A stretch of 7,825 bases of DNA from an uncultured Bacteroidales bacterium. GTDB lineage: Bacteria > Bacteroidota > Bacteroidia > Bacteroidales > UBA932. The notes beneath the pieces were generated by a model. That model saw only the letters and a program-made list of their open reading frames with translations. It was not told where the DNA came from and ran no database searches. A program made the position numbers and the translations under genes. This document shows, piece after piece, positions 1 to 6,913 of this stretch (position 1 is its first letter; every line of letters begins with the position of its first letter). The stretch is taken from positions 1-7,825 of the forward strand of contig CAKUSF010000099.1 of the NCBI GenBank assembly GCA_934678915.1, read 5' to 3'.

Positions 1-465
1 TCGCTGTCGGTACCGGTCAACAAGATGGGCGGACAAAACAGGAATCTTCCGGCTCAGGTCAAGGCAATCTATGAGAGTGATGACGACATCCTGGTGTTCC
101 CCGCCGGAAAATGCTCGCGAAAGACTAACGGGCATATTCAAGACACCGCTTGGAGCAAGTCCTTTGTCAGCCAAAGCGTTGCGACTGGAAGATGGATTGT
201 GCCGGTCAGATTCTTCGGCGAAAACTCGAAACGGTTCTACCGTGTGGAATCAATGCGTGAACGGCTTGGCATCAGATTCAACATCGGGATGATGCTCCTT
301 CCGGACGAGCTGTACCGCGCGAGGCACAAGCGGTTCAGGATAATGTTCGGCAAACCGATCTCACCCTCTGAAATGAATGGAGGTCTCTCCCCTCTTCAGT
401 GGGCGGAGAGGATAAGGGACGAAGTCTATCGCCTGGAATGGGACAGCGAGAACATCAACGAATAA
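1..465 (+). CDS. glsA: GlsA-like lysophospholipid/glycine-lipid O-acyltransferase (PlsC family), 5' end outside the window
   Basis: This is the C-terminal part of a PlsC-type acyltransferase. The reading frame is open from base 1 (SLSVPVNKMGG...), so the methionine codon at base 25 is internal and the true start lies upstream. The visible part carries ILVFPAGKCSR, the family's third block (FPEGTRS in classical PlsC; FPAG is the Bacteroidetes form), and then WIVPVRF, the usual fourth block. The H(X)4D catalytic block is not in the window. Family knowledge: in Bacteroides thetaiotaomicron the homologue GlsA transfers a second acyl chain onto N-acyl-3-hydroxy-acyl glycine, making glycine lipids at the inner membrane. 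The next gene is a GlsB-like partner, which favours this role over a generic phosphatidate-forming PlsC. The family is well supported; the exact substrate is inferred from context. Confidence 0.82.
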   Translation, partial: SLSVPVNKMGGQNRNLPAQVKAIYESDDDILVFPAGKCSRKTNGHIQDTAWSKSFVSQSVATGRWIVPVRFFGENSKRFYRVESMRERLGIRFNIGMMLLPDELYRARHKRFRIMFGKPISPSEMNGGLSPLQWAERIRDEVYRLEWDSENINE

Positions 466-527
466 AATCTGTTTTGATTTGTCTGAAGAATTATCACCAC
501 AAAGAACATTTCGAACAAAGCAAAATA

Positions 528-1610
528 ATGGAAAGAATAATAGATCCTATAGACACGCGGCTGATAAAAGAGGAACTGACTTCCCGGAAAAAGCTTGGGA
601 ACACGAACAAAGGGGGTAACGAACTCTATGTCGTGACCTGGCAGGACTCACCGAACATCGTGAAAGAGATTGGCCGTCTGAGGGAAACCGCCTACAGGAT
701 GGCGGGAGCCAGCTCAGGCCTCTCCATGGATCTGGACAGATTCGACACGATGGACAATCCGTACAAACAGCTGATAGTCTGGGACCCGGACGCAGAGGCC
801 ATCATAGGAGGCTACCGCTACATCCTCGGACCGGACATCAGACTCAAGGAGGACGGCCAGCCCGACATCACATCTTCCCACCTTTACCGCTACAGCGACA
901 TATTCATAAAAGAATACCTCCCGCACGTGATGGAGCTCGGCAGATCCTTTGTGGCTCCTGAATATCAAAGCTCAAGATCCGGAGCGAAATCGCTCTTCAC
1001 GATGGACAACCTCTGGGATGGGATCACCTCGGTGATTCTGGAGCACCCTGGGATAATCTGGTTTCTCGGCAAGATGACAATCTACCCTTCTTACAACGCC
1101 ACAGCCAGAAACCTCATAATCCGGTTTCTGGAAAAACATTTCAGCGATCCAAACGGCCTTGTGACCCCGTACAATGCGATAAAGGTGACTGACAATCCAT
1201 TGCTTATGGACCTGATACTGAGCGAGGATGACCTAAGAAAAGACTACCGGCTCCTCAAAAGTGCAGTCAAGAGGCTAGGTACACAAATCCCTCCGCTTGT
1301 CAATTCCTACATAAACACATCCTCGACAATGAAGATGCTCGGCTCGACTGTCAACGATGAGCTGGGCGATGCCATCGAGACAGGAATAATGATCTGTTTC
1401 AACGAAATCTACGAGGACAAAAAATCCAGACACATAGACGCTTTCATCAACAATCGTCTGAAAGCGCTCAAGAACCGCTTCCCGTCACTGTCCCGAAACA
1501 CAGAGGACAAGCTGAGGGACCGGCTGGAGAAAACAAGAGAGAAAGCCTTCCGTAAATACACCAACCGCAAGAGCTCCTCCGAGCAATCCCCTGAGATAGA
1601 TTTCCGCTAA
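528..1610 (+). CDS. glsB: GlsB-like glycine N-acyltransferase (OlsB/hemolysin-type GNAT fold)
   Basis: A 360-residue protein of the 'putative hemolysin' GNAT family. In Bacteroides these are GlsB enzymes, which load a 3-hydroxy-acyl chain from acyl-ACP onto the amino group of glycine, the first step of glycine-lipid synthesis. I chose the ATG at base 528, after an A-rich stretch and 62 bases past glsA. Its product starts MERIIDPID, as relatives do. The frame is open back to an ATG at 399, but that would add 43 residues encoded inside glsA. Visible landmarks are ELYVVTWQDSPNI (about 32-44), the acceptor-loop region GLSMDLDRFD (64-73), the GNAT strands AIIGGYRYILG (91-101), and VMELGRSFVAPEYQ (134-147), which matches the ELGRxxV signature of OlsB-type acyltransferases. 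The last 40 residues are a charged, probably disordered tail. Family assignment is firm; amino-acid specificity is inferred from homology. Confidence 0.85.
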   Translation: MERIIDPIDTRLIKEELTSRKKLGNTNKGGNELYVVTWQDSPNIVKEIGRLRETAYRMAGASSGLSMDLDRFDTMDNPYKQLIVWDPDAEAIIGGYRYILGPDIRLKEDGQPDITSSHLYRYSDIFIKEYLPHVMELGRSFVAPEYQSSRSGAKSLFTMDNLWDGITSVILEHPGIIWFLGKMTIYPSYNATARNLIIRFLEKHFSDPNGLVTPYNAIKVTDNPLLMDLILSEDDLRKDYRLLKSAVKRLGTQIPPLVNSYINTSSTMKMLGSTVNDELGDAIETGIMICFNEIYEDKKSRHIDAFINNRLKALKNRFPSLSRNTEDKLRDRLEKTREKAFRKYTNRKSSSEQSPEIDFR

Positions 1611-1742
1611 AGTCCATTCATCAGGAACTCCCGGAATCCACCTTATCGGCATATTTCGGCCTTGATATAACACCCATAATGCACAAATCTTTTCCAAAAG
1701 GTAATTTTATTTCCTATAAGAAACAAATTTTATTGGATTCCA

Positions 1743-1790
1743 TAACTTTGGCAGGAGCAAAACACAAGATTATTGCTCCTGTCAAGGTTA
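1743..1790 (+). terminator. Long hairpin between convergent genes, probable glsB transcript end
   Basis: Bases 1743-1760 pair with 1773-1790 over 18 positions without a bulge, closing a 12-base loop. Two pairs (1747/1787 and 1751/1782) are U-G only if the plus strand is transcribed; in the minus-strand RNA they would be A/C mismatches. This suggests the structure acts in the glsAB transcript. The stretch after the stem (ATTTACACTA) is A/T-rich but has no clean U-run, so it may be an RNA 3'-end stabiliser or processing signal rather than a textbook intrinsic terminator. The rest of the 282-base gap (1611-1892) shows no other supported feature. Confidence 0.55.
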
Positions 1791-1892
1791 ATTTACACTA
1801 CGAAGGAAGCATTTTATGAGGAATATGCTCCCGTTTGAACTTCGGTCATCGGACTAAGAGGAAGAATCAAAGCAGTATCGTCTTTCAAGACA

Positions 1893-3176
1893 TCATAGAA
1901 TATTGGCGAGTATTATCACAATGATTATGATGATGGCGCATCCTATCTTGCCGTTTTTTTCATCCTCAGCCTTTTTCTTTGCCTCAAGAGCCTTGGCAGC
2001 CTCCTGTGCTTTCCGATCCTCTTCTTTTTTCAGATAAGCTGAATATTCCGGAGACTTCTTAAACTCTTCCTCCGGCTTTCCGCAGAGGAATTTCCCCTCA
2101 TAGATTATCTGTCCGTCTTCACCATACTGCTTTCCGAGGCCATTGTACTGCCCATCCTTGAACTCTCCTTCATAAATCAAATGACCTTTCGCATCATACA
2201 GTTTTCCTTTTCCGTGCCTACAGGGGTAACGATAATCTAACTTTCCTTCTCCTTGATACTTGACTGTTTTGTCTCTATCAAGCGAGAAATAGTACTCGGT
2301 GAGGTGACCGTTCTCAAAAGTAGATTCCACGCCGCCTCTACTGTCAAACCGCTGACAGAACCTATACGGGTTATGCTCATCGTATGCAACTGTTCTTAAG
2401 TATCTTCCTGTATTCAAGTCTTTACTTGTGCTAAACTCGACGATAATATCCGTATCCTCTCCATTCTTAACATACCAGCCACTGTGAGGTCTCCCAGTAT
2501 AGATGCTCTCACGATTGGTCATCATCACCTGCTTGTCCGGTGTGAGCTCAAAATCGCAGTAATATTCCTTATAGCCCGTGAATTGTTGGAGCATAGTCTT
2601 GTCTGAAGAACCAAATTTGCCATCGTGGACAACCGATCCGTCTTCAAAATACCATCTACCCAATTTAAAATTCAGGCCGTTATCGGGTTTCAGATAGAAC
2701 TCTCCTTCAAATACGAGGTTGCCATCGCTGTCATAGTATTTTCCATTTCGCCGCATTCCATTCTTATATTCTCCTTTAAAGTTTACCGTCTTAGGAGATG
2801 AATAATAAAACTCGGTGCCATCTCCGTCATACTTACCATTCAAAAAGTTTCCTGCATAGATCCTCACACCATTCTCATATTCAACACCTTGGCCCGAACG
2901 TTCACCTTTAAGATAGCTTCCCTCATAGGTCATCTTTCCATCTGGTGAAAAACTTCTACCCAAGCCATCAGGCAAGTCATCCTTGAATTCACCTTTGTAG
3001 TTAGAGCCGTCTTCGAAATACATCCAACCTTTACCCTGAAGTTTACCTTCTACAAAGGCACCTCCCTTGTAAGGTTTCCCGTCAATATAGTAAAAAGTTC
3101 CCTGCCCGTCAGGCATTCCGTCCTTCACCTCTCCTTCGTAATACAATCCTTCACTTGGATAATTGATTCTTTCCAT
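1893..3176 (-). CDS. MORN-repeat protein with C-terminal membrane anchor
   Basis: A 427-residue protein made mostly of MORN repeats (YxGxxxxGxxxGxG, about 24-residue period). Clear units begin near residues 13, 36, 60, 84, 107 and 133 (YEGEVKDGMPDGQG and so on), with two more near 330-385 (YEGEFKDGQYNGLG, YEGKF). Residues about 180-310 are diverged but keep the Tyr/Gly/Asp flavour. Residues 377-410 form a Lys/Glu/Ala-rich, probably helical or coiled stalk. The protein ends in a hydrophobic run, GCAIIIIIVIILANIL (412-427), right at the C-terminus. There is no signal peptide, so it should be tail-anchored with the MORN face in the cytoplasm. MORN repeats form beta-hairpin arrays used in protein or lipid binding; no catalytic domain is visible. 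It is the last gene of the group at 4900-1893, 36 bases after the peptidase. A specific function cannot be named. Confidence 0.85.
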   Translation of the reverse strand: MERINYPSEGLYYEGEVKDGMPDGQGTFYYIDGKPYKGGAFVEGKLQGKGWMYFEDGSNYKGEFKDDLPDGLGRSFSPDGKMTYEGSYLKGERSGQGVEYENGVRIYAGNFLNGKYDGDGTEFYYSSPKTVNFKGEYKNGMRRNGKYYDSDGNLVFEGEFYLKPDNGLNFKLGRWYFEDGSVVHDGKFGSSDKTMLQQFTGYKEYYCDFELTPDKQVMMTNRESIYTGRPHSGWYVKNGEDTDIIVEFSTSKDLNTGRYLRTVAYDEHNPYRFCQRFDSRGGVESTFENGHLTEYYFSLDRDKTVKYQGEGKLDYRYPCRHGKGKLYDAKGHLIYEGEFKDGQYNGLGKQYGEDGQIIYEGKFLCGKPEEEFKKSPEYSAYLKKEEDRKAQEAAKALEAKKKAEDEKNGKIGCAIIIIIVIILANIL

Positions 3177-3212
3177 AAAAAAATTAGTTATTAACTGTTA
3201 TTCCATTCATAT

Positions 3213-4250
3213 TCATTTAGATGCCAAGTCTTCCGCCACTTTGACGATAAGCTCCACAGCGGATTCCACATCCCTCAAGTCACACACCTCCACGGGCGTG
3301 TGCATATATCTGCAAGGAATAGACAGCAACGCCGTCTTGACTCCTTTTCCCGTAATCTGAATGCCAGACGTGTCAGTACCTCCCGTTGGAGCCAGATTGG
3401 TGTAATTCTGGTACGGAATCCCTTCACTCTCCGCAATAGAGACAAGCAATCCAGCGAGTTCTTTATTGTTGTCGCAATTGTGATTGATAACCACTCCTTT
3501 TCCAAGATGCATCACACCATATTTCGTCTCTGGCATCCCCGGAAAGTCCGTCGCGAAACCAGCATCCACACAAATCGCATATTCAGGACTGATCCTGTTC
3601 GCGGCCACAATCGCACCACGGCTTCCTACCTCCTCCTGAGAGGCTGCGCAGGCGCATATTCCTATTCCCAGATTTTTCTCCGCCATCCGACGCAACGCTT
3701 CAGCTATTATGAAAACACCTATCTTGTCATCCAAAGCCCTTGACACAAGTTTGGTTCCCATAAACTCCGGATCGCTTTCAACAGTCGCGAAAGCACCTAT
3801 GCGGATCAGCTCTTCAGCTTCCTTCCTGCTGGACACGCTAATGTCCATCCACATATCCTCAACCGGAACCGGCTTGCTTTCATCATTACCCGACAGATGA
3901 ACAGGTTTCTTTCCTATCACACCGGCAACAGGTCCATTTTTCCCTTCTATAACGACCTTTCGTCCAAGCAAGGTCAAGCCATCCACACAACCGTTTCTTC
4001 GGAAGTAGACATATCCGTCTTCTGAAATGTACGTAACCTGAAGTCCGACCTCATCGCTGTGTGCCTCAATCATCAACCGGACAGGACTATCTGGATTCAA
4101 CACACAATATGAGTTGTACATTGAATCCACCTCAACCTTCCCGACATCCTTGAGATAATCAGTGAATATCCTGGCGATCCCATCCTCTCCACCACAAGGC
4201 GACGGAGTCTCAAGGAGTTTTCTTAGGAATATGTCAGAAGCACCCGTCAT
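3213..4250 (-). CDS. M42-family zinc metallo-aminopeptidase
   Basis: A 345-residue cytosolic peptidase of the M42 (glutamyl aminopeptidase/TET, FrvX-like) family, at the usual full length. The co-catalytic metal ligands are all recognisable: His64 in EAHSDEVG, bridging Asp174 in SRALDDKIG, catalytic and metal Glu206/Glu207 in SQEEVGSRGA, Asp229 in ICVDAGF, and His317 in YMHTPVEV. GGTDTSG (290-296) is also typical. Known members assemble into large hollow dodecamers that trim free peptides from the N-terminus. HSDEVG replaces the commoner HMDEIG, a conservative variation. The start codon overlaps the stop of the upstream gene (ATGA), implying translational coupling. Peptide-trimming chemistry could in principle serve the nearby candidate peptide product, but M42 enzymes are also common housekeeping proteins, so that link is only a suggestion. 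Confidence 0.9.
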   Translation of the reverse strand: MTGASDIFLRKLLETPSPCGGEDGIARIFTDYLKDVGKVEVDSMYNSYCVLNPDSPVRLMIEAHSDEVGLQVTYISEDGYVYFRRNGCVDGLTLLGRKVVIEGKNGPVAGVIGKKPVHLSGNDESKPVPVEDMWMDISVSSRKEAEELIRIGAFATVESDPEFMGTKLVSRALDDKIGVFIIAEALRRMAEKNLGIGICACAASQEEVGSRGAIVAANRISPEYAICVDAGFATDFPGMPETKYGVMHLGKGVVINHNCDNNKELAGLLVSIAESEGIPYQNYTNLAPTGGTDTSGIQITGKGVKTALLSIPCRYMHTPVEVCDLRDVESAVELIVKVAEDLASK

Positions 4251-4900
4251 TTACTCTGTCCTTCTGAATAGGCGTACATATCCAAAAGTCTGGCTGAATT
4301 GAAACGGCGTTCGTAAGGTTGCCCGTTCCAATCAGACGTGGTTATCTTTCTCGGCTTCAACAAATCCTTGTTATTTTCATAGAATGAGCCGAAGGTTTCG
4401 ATCGCCTTGTGAATGGTTCGCAATGATCCTGTTCCTTTGAAATAATTCCACACATTCACGTCAATGGCCGGAATGCAGGAAAAGACACCGAACATGATCT
4501 TCGTGATGAGTAACTGTGAAGGGATTGCATTGTCCTTTTTAGTAGCCCCTTCAATCGTCATACAACATTTAAGATCATCATAGCACTTTACAATCAGGTC
4601 GCTCTTTTTAGGATAATCAGGCAGATCGACATCAAACAAGTCACCATACTTGTCTATCACCTCTATCGCACCCTTCAGGTAGTATGGATTCTTATTATGT
4701 AACGCACCTCTGCCCCTCAGCATTCCCCAGCTGGAAAGATACCCCCAAAGGGTCATGACGCTTTCATTGATGTTCTCCGGACTGGAGGCAACTCCTTTAT
4801 GGCTTAAGAAATAATTGTGGCAGATGTCAAATGACAGGAAGCGAGCGTTCGGGTCATTACTATGACCGCCAAAATAATCATTGATATAATTCATATTCAA
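4247..4900 (-). CDS. Conserved protein of unknown function (SWGM-type motif)
   Basis: A 217-residue soluble protein with no signal peptide or membrane segment. I do not recognise a named domain. Two blocks look conserved: LWGYLSSWGMLRGRG (51-65) and the block TKIMFGVFSCIPAIDVNVW (133-151). From memory, similar pairs (ASWGM-R-G-S and TKI-G-PA-D) occur in uncharacterised bacterial proteins found in accessory regions, but I cannot name the family. The N-terminus has an aromatic-rich segment (FDICHNYF, 24-31). Two start codons lie six bases apart (MNMNYI); the first was used. The gene ends in an ATGA overlap with the M42 peptidase gene and is the first gene of the three-gene group. No convincing -7/-33 promoter is visible in the 40 bases between the preceding hairpin and this start, so read-through from the peptide cassette is possible. 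Confidence 0.75.
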   Translation of the reverse strand: MNMNYINDYFGGHSNDPNARFLSFDICHNYFLSHKGVASSPENINESVMTLWGYLSSWGMLRGRGALHNKNPYYLKGAIEVIDKYGDLFDVDLPDYPKKSDLIVKCYDDLKCCMTIEGATKKDNAIPSQLLITKIMFGVFSCIPAIDVNVWNYFKGTGSLRTIHKAIETFGSFYENNKDLLKPRKITTSDWNGQPYERRFNSARLLDMYAYSEGQSK

Positions 4901-4940
4901 TAAGATATAGTTAATATCACCAACTCAATTCTAAAGGTAA

Positions 4941-4968
4941 AGGGCTGACACACAATTGTATCAGCCCT
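4941..4968 (-). terminator. Hairpin terminator after the small-peptide gene
   Basis: On the minus strand AGGGCTGATACA pairs with TGTGTCAGCCCT around a four-base ATTG loop, giving a 12-bp stem with a single U-G pair. In plus-strand RNA that pair would be a C/A mismatch, so the structure suits minus-strand transcription. It begins 13 bases after the stop of the 34-residue peptide gene and is followed by TTTACCTTTAG, a broken T-rich tract. It probably ends or attenuates the maturase/peptide transcript ahead of the next operon. The imperfect T-tract leaves partial read-through possible. Confidence 0.68.
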
Positions 4969-4981
4969 GAAAGAGCATTGG

Positions 4982-5086
4982 TTACCAGGACATTCTATAC
5001 ATAATGCCACAAGTACCCTCAGAGGTCTTTGGACAAGCACTCATAGAAAGATTCACGCTCTTCTTTGAAAAACGAAACTTTTTCAT
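4982..5086 (-). CDS. Candidate RiPP precursor peptide (34 residues) next to the radical SAM maturase
   Basis: A short ORF of 34 codons, ATG to TAA, lies 37 bases downstream of the radical SAM gene on the same strand, with a hairpin just after it. The start sits in an A-rich context (AAAACAAAGCAATG), as is normal in Bacteroidales. The N-terminal third is basic (MKKFRFSKKS), as in many leader peptides. The C-terminal part holds Cys18 and Cys26 separated by seven residues (CPKTSEGTC), then GIMYRMSW with Tyr30 and Trp34. Such residues are typical targets of SPASM-type maturases: thioether crosslinks from Cys, or carbon-carbon crosslinks to aromatic side chains. There is no GG cleavage site and no resemblance to the GG-Bacteroidales precursor family. 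I infer it is the maturase substrate from position, size and composition. It could instead be a small regulatory or chance ORF, though the placement between a maturase and a terminator argues against chance. Confidence 0.68.
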   Translation of the reverse strand: MKKFRFSKKSVNLSMSACPKTSEGTCGIMYRMSW

Positions 5087-5123
5087 TGCTTTGTTTTTTA
5101 ATGCTTAAACTTATCCCAGCACA

Positions 5124-6581
5124 TTACAGGAGGCCGAGACTCTCCTCTTTTTCTCTAACTAATGATTCACGGATTTTTGCGATGAAGCAGTTGTCCGTGC
5201 TGTAGTTCTCCGGTACACCTTTCTCCGTGTAACTCTGACCGATGCATCGGTTGCAATACCGGCAATAGCTTTCTTTCCCGCACCTGTCACTGTCCTTATA
5301 CCTCAAGGAGCGCACACGGATCAGTTCCTTGGATTCTTTCCAGATTGCAGCCAAAGGAGCGTTCTTGACATTGCCACACTCTTGACTGAAGGCTATGCAA
5401 GGAGAGACAGTCCCGTCTGGTTTGATGTTGAAACTGTCAACTCCCGCCCCGCAGAACTGCATTTCGGGAGACCTATCCATTATCCTTTCCGCCCTGCTGC
5501 CTTCCGTTGACAACGGAATCATAGGATCGGCAAGCACTGCCCTGAAATCATCCTCAGTCAGTCTCAGATTATTGACAGCATACTCATCCCCGTCAATACT
5601 GGAGGTGATGTTGACCTCAAACTCCGGCACGGCATTATGAGAAATGGCGAAATCGTACACCGCCTTATAGGAATCTTTGTTTATCCTCATTATCGGGCAC
5701 TTGATTGTCATTCCCACACCATCCGCACACAACCTGTCCGCTATAGCCTTTGTCTTTTCACAAGACCCTTTGACTCTCGTGACCGACTCATGCACAGCCG
5801 GATCCACACTGTAAAGACTCAAGCCTATCGTGTGAGGAAAACAGGCCACAACCTGTTCGTATAATCCCGGGTTATTGTATAAGGCCTGCCCGTTGGTATA
5901 GATATCAACAGCGAACTTTTTCTTGTGGGCATATTGAAGAATCCTTATAAAGTCCTTTTTCACAAACGGGTCTCCACCCGTGAAAAGGACCTTGGGAACA
6001 CCCATATCCGCCAACTGATCCAAGACAGAGAAATAATCCTCAGTCGCAAGCTCATCATACGCGACCTTCTTTACCACGCAGTTTTCTCTTGACGAATTGG
6101 GGTTATAGCAATGCACGCACATCTCGTTGCATCCATAGGTGAGTTCTATCGACACAGATGAAGGGACACCGTGTTTTTCAATTCTGTCACGATACTCAGT
6201 GTCAACGAGTTCAAACACAGATTGCAGTTTTTCGGTTCCAGCAGATTTCTTAAGGAATGATCTCTTCGCTTCGACAACCTTGCTTCTCAATACCGTAAGA
6301 TCTTCCAAAGAAGGAATCTCTTTCACTAATATACGCTGCTCCGCAAGCTCGTCCAAAAACGGATCCAACTCCTCCTCCGAACAACCCAGCCTATCAGCAA
6401 GTCTGGCTGCGGAAAACGCCTGATAATACTCTTGCTCCAGCAAAAGTTCCATCAAATCCGAGGTGTCCTCTTCAAACAAGTATGTCTCACCAGCAAGATT
6501 ATTGAATATTATGGCCAAACGTTCCTCTTTGTTATAGCGTCCTGCCATCCACTCAGGAAGCATATATGTATTCATTCTCAT
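5124..6581 (-). CDS. Radical SAM/SPASM peptide maturase with N-terminal PqqD-like region
   Basis: A 485-residue radical SAM protein. Residues about 10-90 look like a PqqD/RRE winged-helix peptide-recognition domain, including LADRLGCSEEELDPFLDELAEQ (61-82). The radical SAM core starts near 142, with SIELTYG followed by Cys151, Cys155 and Cys158 (CNEMCVHC) for the SAM-binding 4Fe-4S cluster, and TGGDP (201-205) for SAM contact. The C-terminal SPASM domain is intact: Cys377, Cys395, Cys402, Cys434, Cys440, Cys443, Cys446 and Cys465, with the signatures IKPDGTVSPC, CGNV and CRYCNRC, enough for two auxiliary clusters. This architecture is that of PqqE/MftC/sactipeptide-type enzymes, which modify ribosomal peptides in the cytoplasm by hydrogen abstraction. 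The short peptide gene just downstream is the obvious substrate candidate. The exact bond formed (thioether, cyclophane, other) cannot be told from sequence alone. The start at 6581 (MRMNTYML) overlaps an upstream frame by ATGA; MNTYML, six bases later, is an alternative. Confidence 0.9.
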   Translation of the reverse strand: MRMNTYMLPEWMAGRYNKEERLAIIFNNLAGETYLFEEDTSDLMELLLEQEYYQAFSAARLADRLGCSEEELDPFLDELAEQRILVKEIPSLEDLTVLRSKVVEAKRSFLKKSAGTEKLQSVFELVDTEYRDRIEKHGVPSSVSIELTYGCNEMCVHCYNPNSSRENCVVKKVAYDELATEDYFSVLDQLADMGVPKVLFTGGDPFVKKDFIRILQYAHKKKFAVDIYTNGQALYNNPGLYEQVVACFPHTIGLSLYSVDPAVHESVTRVKGSCEKTKAIADRLCADGVGMTIKCPIMRINKDSYKAVYDFAISHNAVPEFEVNITSSIDGDEYAVNNLRLTEDDFRAVLADPMIPLSTEGSRAERIMDRSPEMQFCGAGVDSFNIKPDGTVSPCIAFSQECGNVKNAPLAAIWKESKELIRVRSLRYKDSDRCGKESYCRYCNRCIGQSYTEKGVPENYSTDNCFIAKIRESLVREKEESLGLL

Positions 6582-6905
6582 TTACCAATCCGATTTGACG
6601 ATTCTTCTAATGTTATCAGTTCCAGTTTCAGGCGGTCAAAATCGGCGGTTACGCACAACACAAAAAAGCACGAGCCTGATGGTCTCATACTCTCGGTTTG
6701 GCTCTGGACGGGCCGTACAATGAATAGGATTCCTCGACTCGCGCTTTTGCTATGGTGTGGGAGAAACCCAACGATAGCCAACGCGGGGCGATAACCGTTA
6801 TTCCCATTGTACTTTGAATTGTCCAGATTCAACCGAAGGAATAAAAGCTAAGCGCTCTCTTATGTAAAACGTATCACCGGCGCATCAATCCGCCTGATAC
6901 ATTCA
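6582..6905 (-). other. Long leader region upstream of the radical SAM gene
   Basis: About 320 bases with no convincing gene. The minus strand has an 84-codon frame (6832-6578) that needs a TTG start, shows no recognisable domain and ends by ATGA overlap with the maturase; its first ATG is at codon 49. It could be a coupled leader ORF but is not called as a gene. The plus strand carries a similar length of open frame, which also argues for chance. If transcription starts near 6900, this would be an unusually long 5' leader for the maturase mRNA. It includes the left arm of the inverted repeat (6707-6731) and a possible hairpin at its 5' end (6871-6900). Confidence 0.4.
6871..6900 (-). promoter_or_regulatory. 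Hairpin at the predicted 5' end of the maturase transcript
   Basis: On the minus strand GTATCA pairs with TGATAC (6 bp) and, inside it, GGCG pairs with CGCC around an eight-base loop, with a two-base bulge on one side. It lies just downstream of the -7-like box, so it would form the first nucleotides of the leader RNA. A 5'-terminal stem of this kind often protects mRNA from degradation. The role is inferred. Confidence 0.35.
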
Positions 6906-6913
6906 CAAAGTTA
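6906..6913 (-). promoter_or_regulatory. Putative Bacteroidales -7 promoter box for the maturase/peptide operon
   Basis: On the minus strand the sequence is TAACTTTG, a perfect match to the Bacteroidales -7 consensus TAnnTTTG, oriented toward the radical SAM gene. It lies between the inverted repeats and downstream of the T-tract at 6973-6979, so it is a reasonable operon promoter. No TTG is visible at the expected -33 spacing, which weakens the call. It is the only perfect match I found on this strand between the T-tract and the maturase start. Confidence 0.42.

Noticed and set aside
399..527. N-terminal extension of the GlsB frame to the ATG at 399
   Set aside because: It would overlap glsA, and family members begin at the MERIIDP-type start (base 528).
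4901..4940. Separate promoter for the unknown/M42/MORN group (TACCTTTA near the hairpin)
   Set aside because: One mismatch to the -7 box and no properly spaced -33 TTG; it also abuts the terminator tail, so the match is easily explained by the T-rich tract.
6662..6704. Attenuator-like hairpin (GAGCC/GGCTC with T6 downstream on the minus strand) in the leader
   Set aside because: The stem is only 5 bp with a 23-base loop, too weak to be believed as a terminator.
6578..6832. 84-codon minus-strand frame just before the maturase as a protein gene
   Set aside because: It needs a TTG start, has no domain or compositional signature, and an overlapping plus-strand frame of similar length is open too. 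Its ATGA overlap is noted as a finding but is not enough for a gene call.
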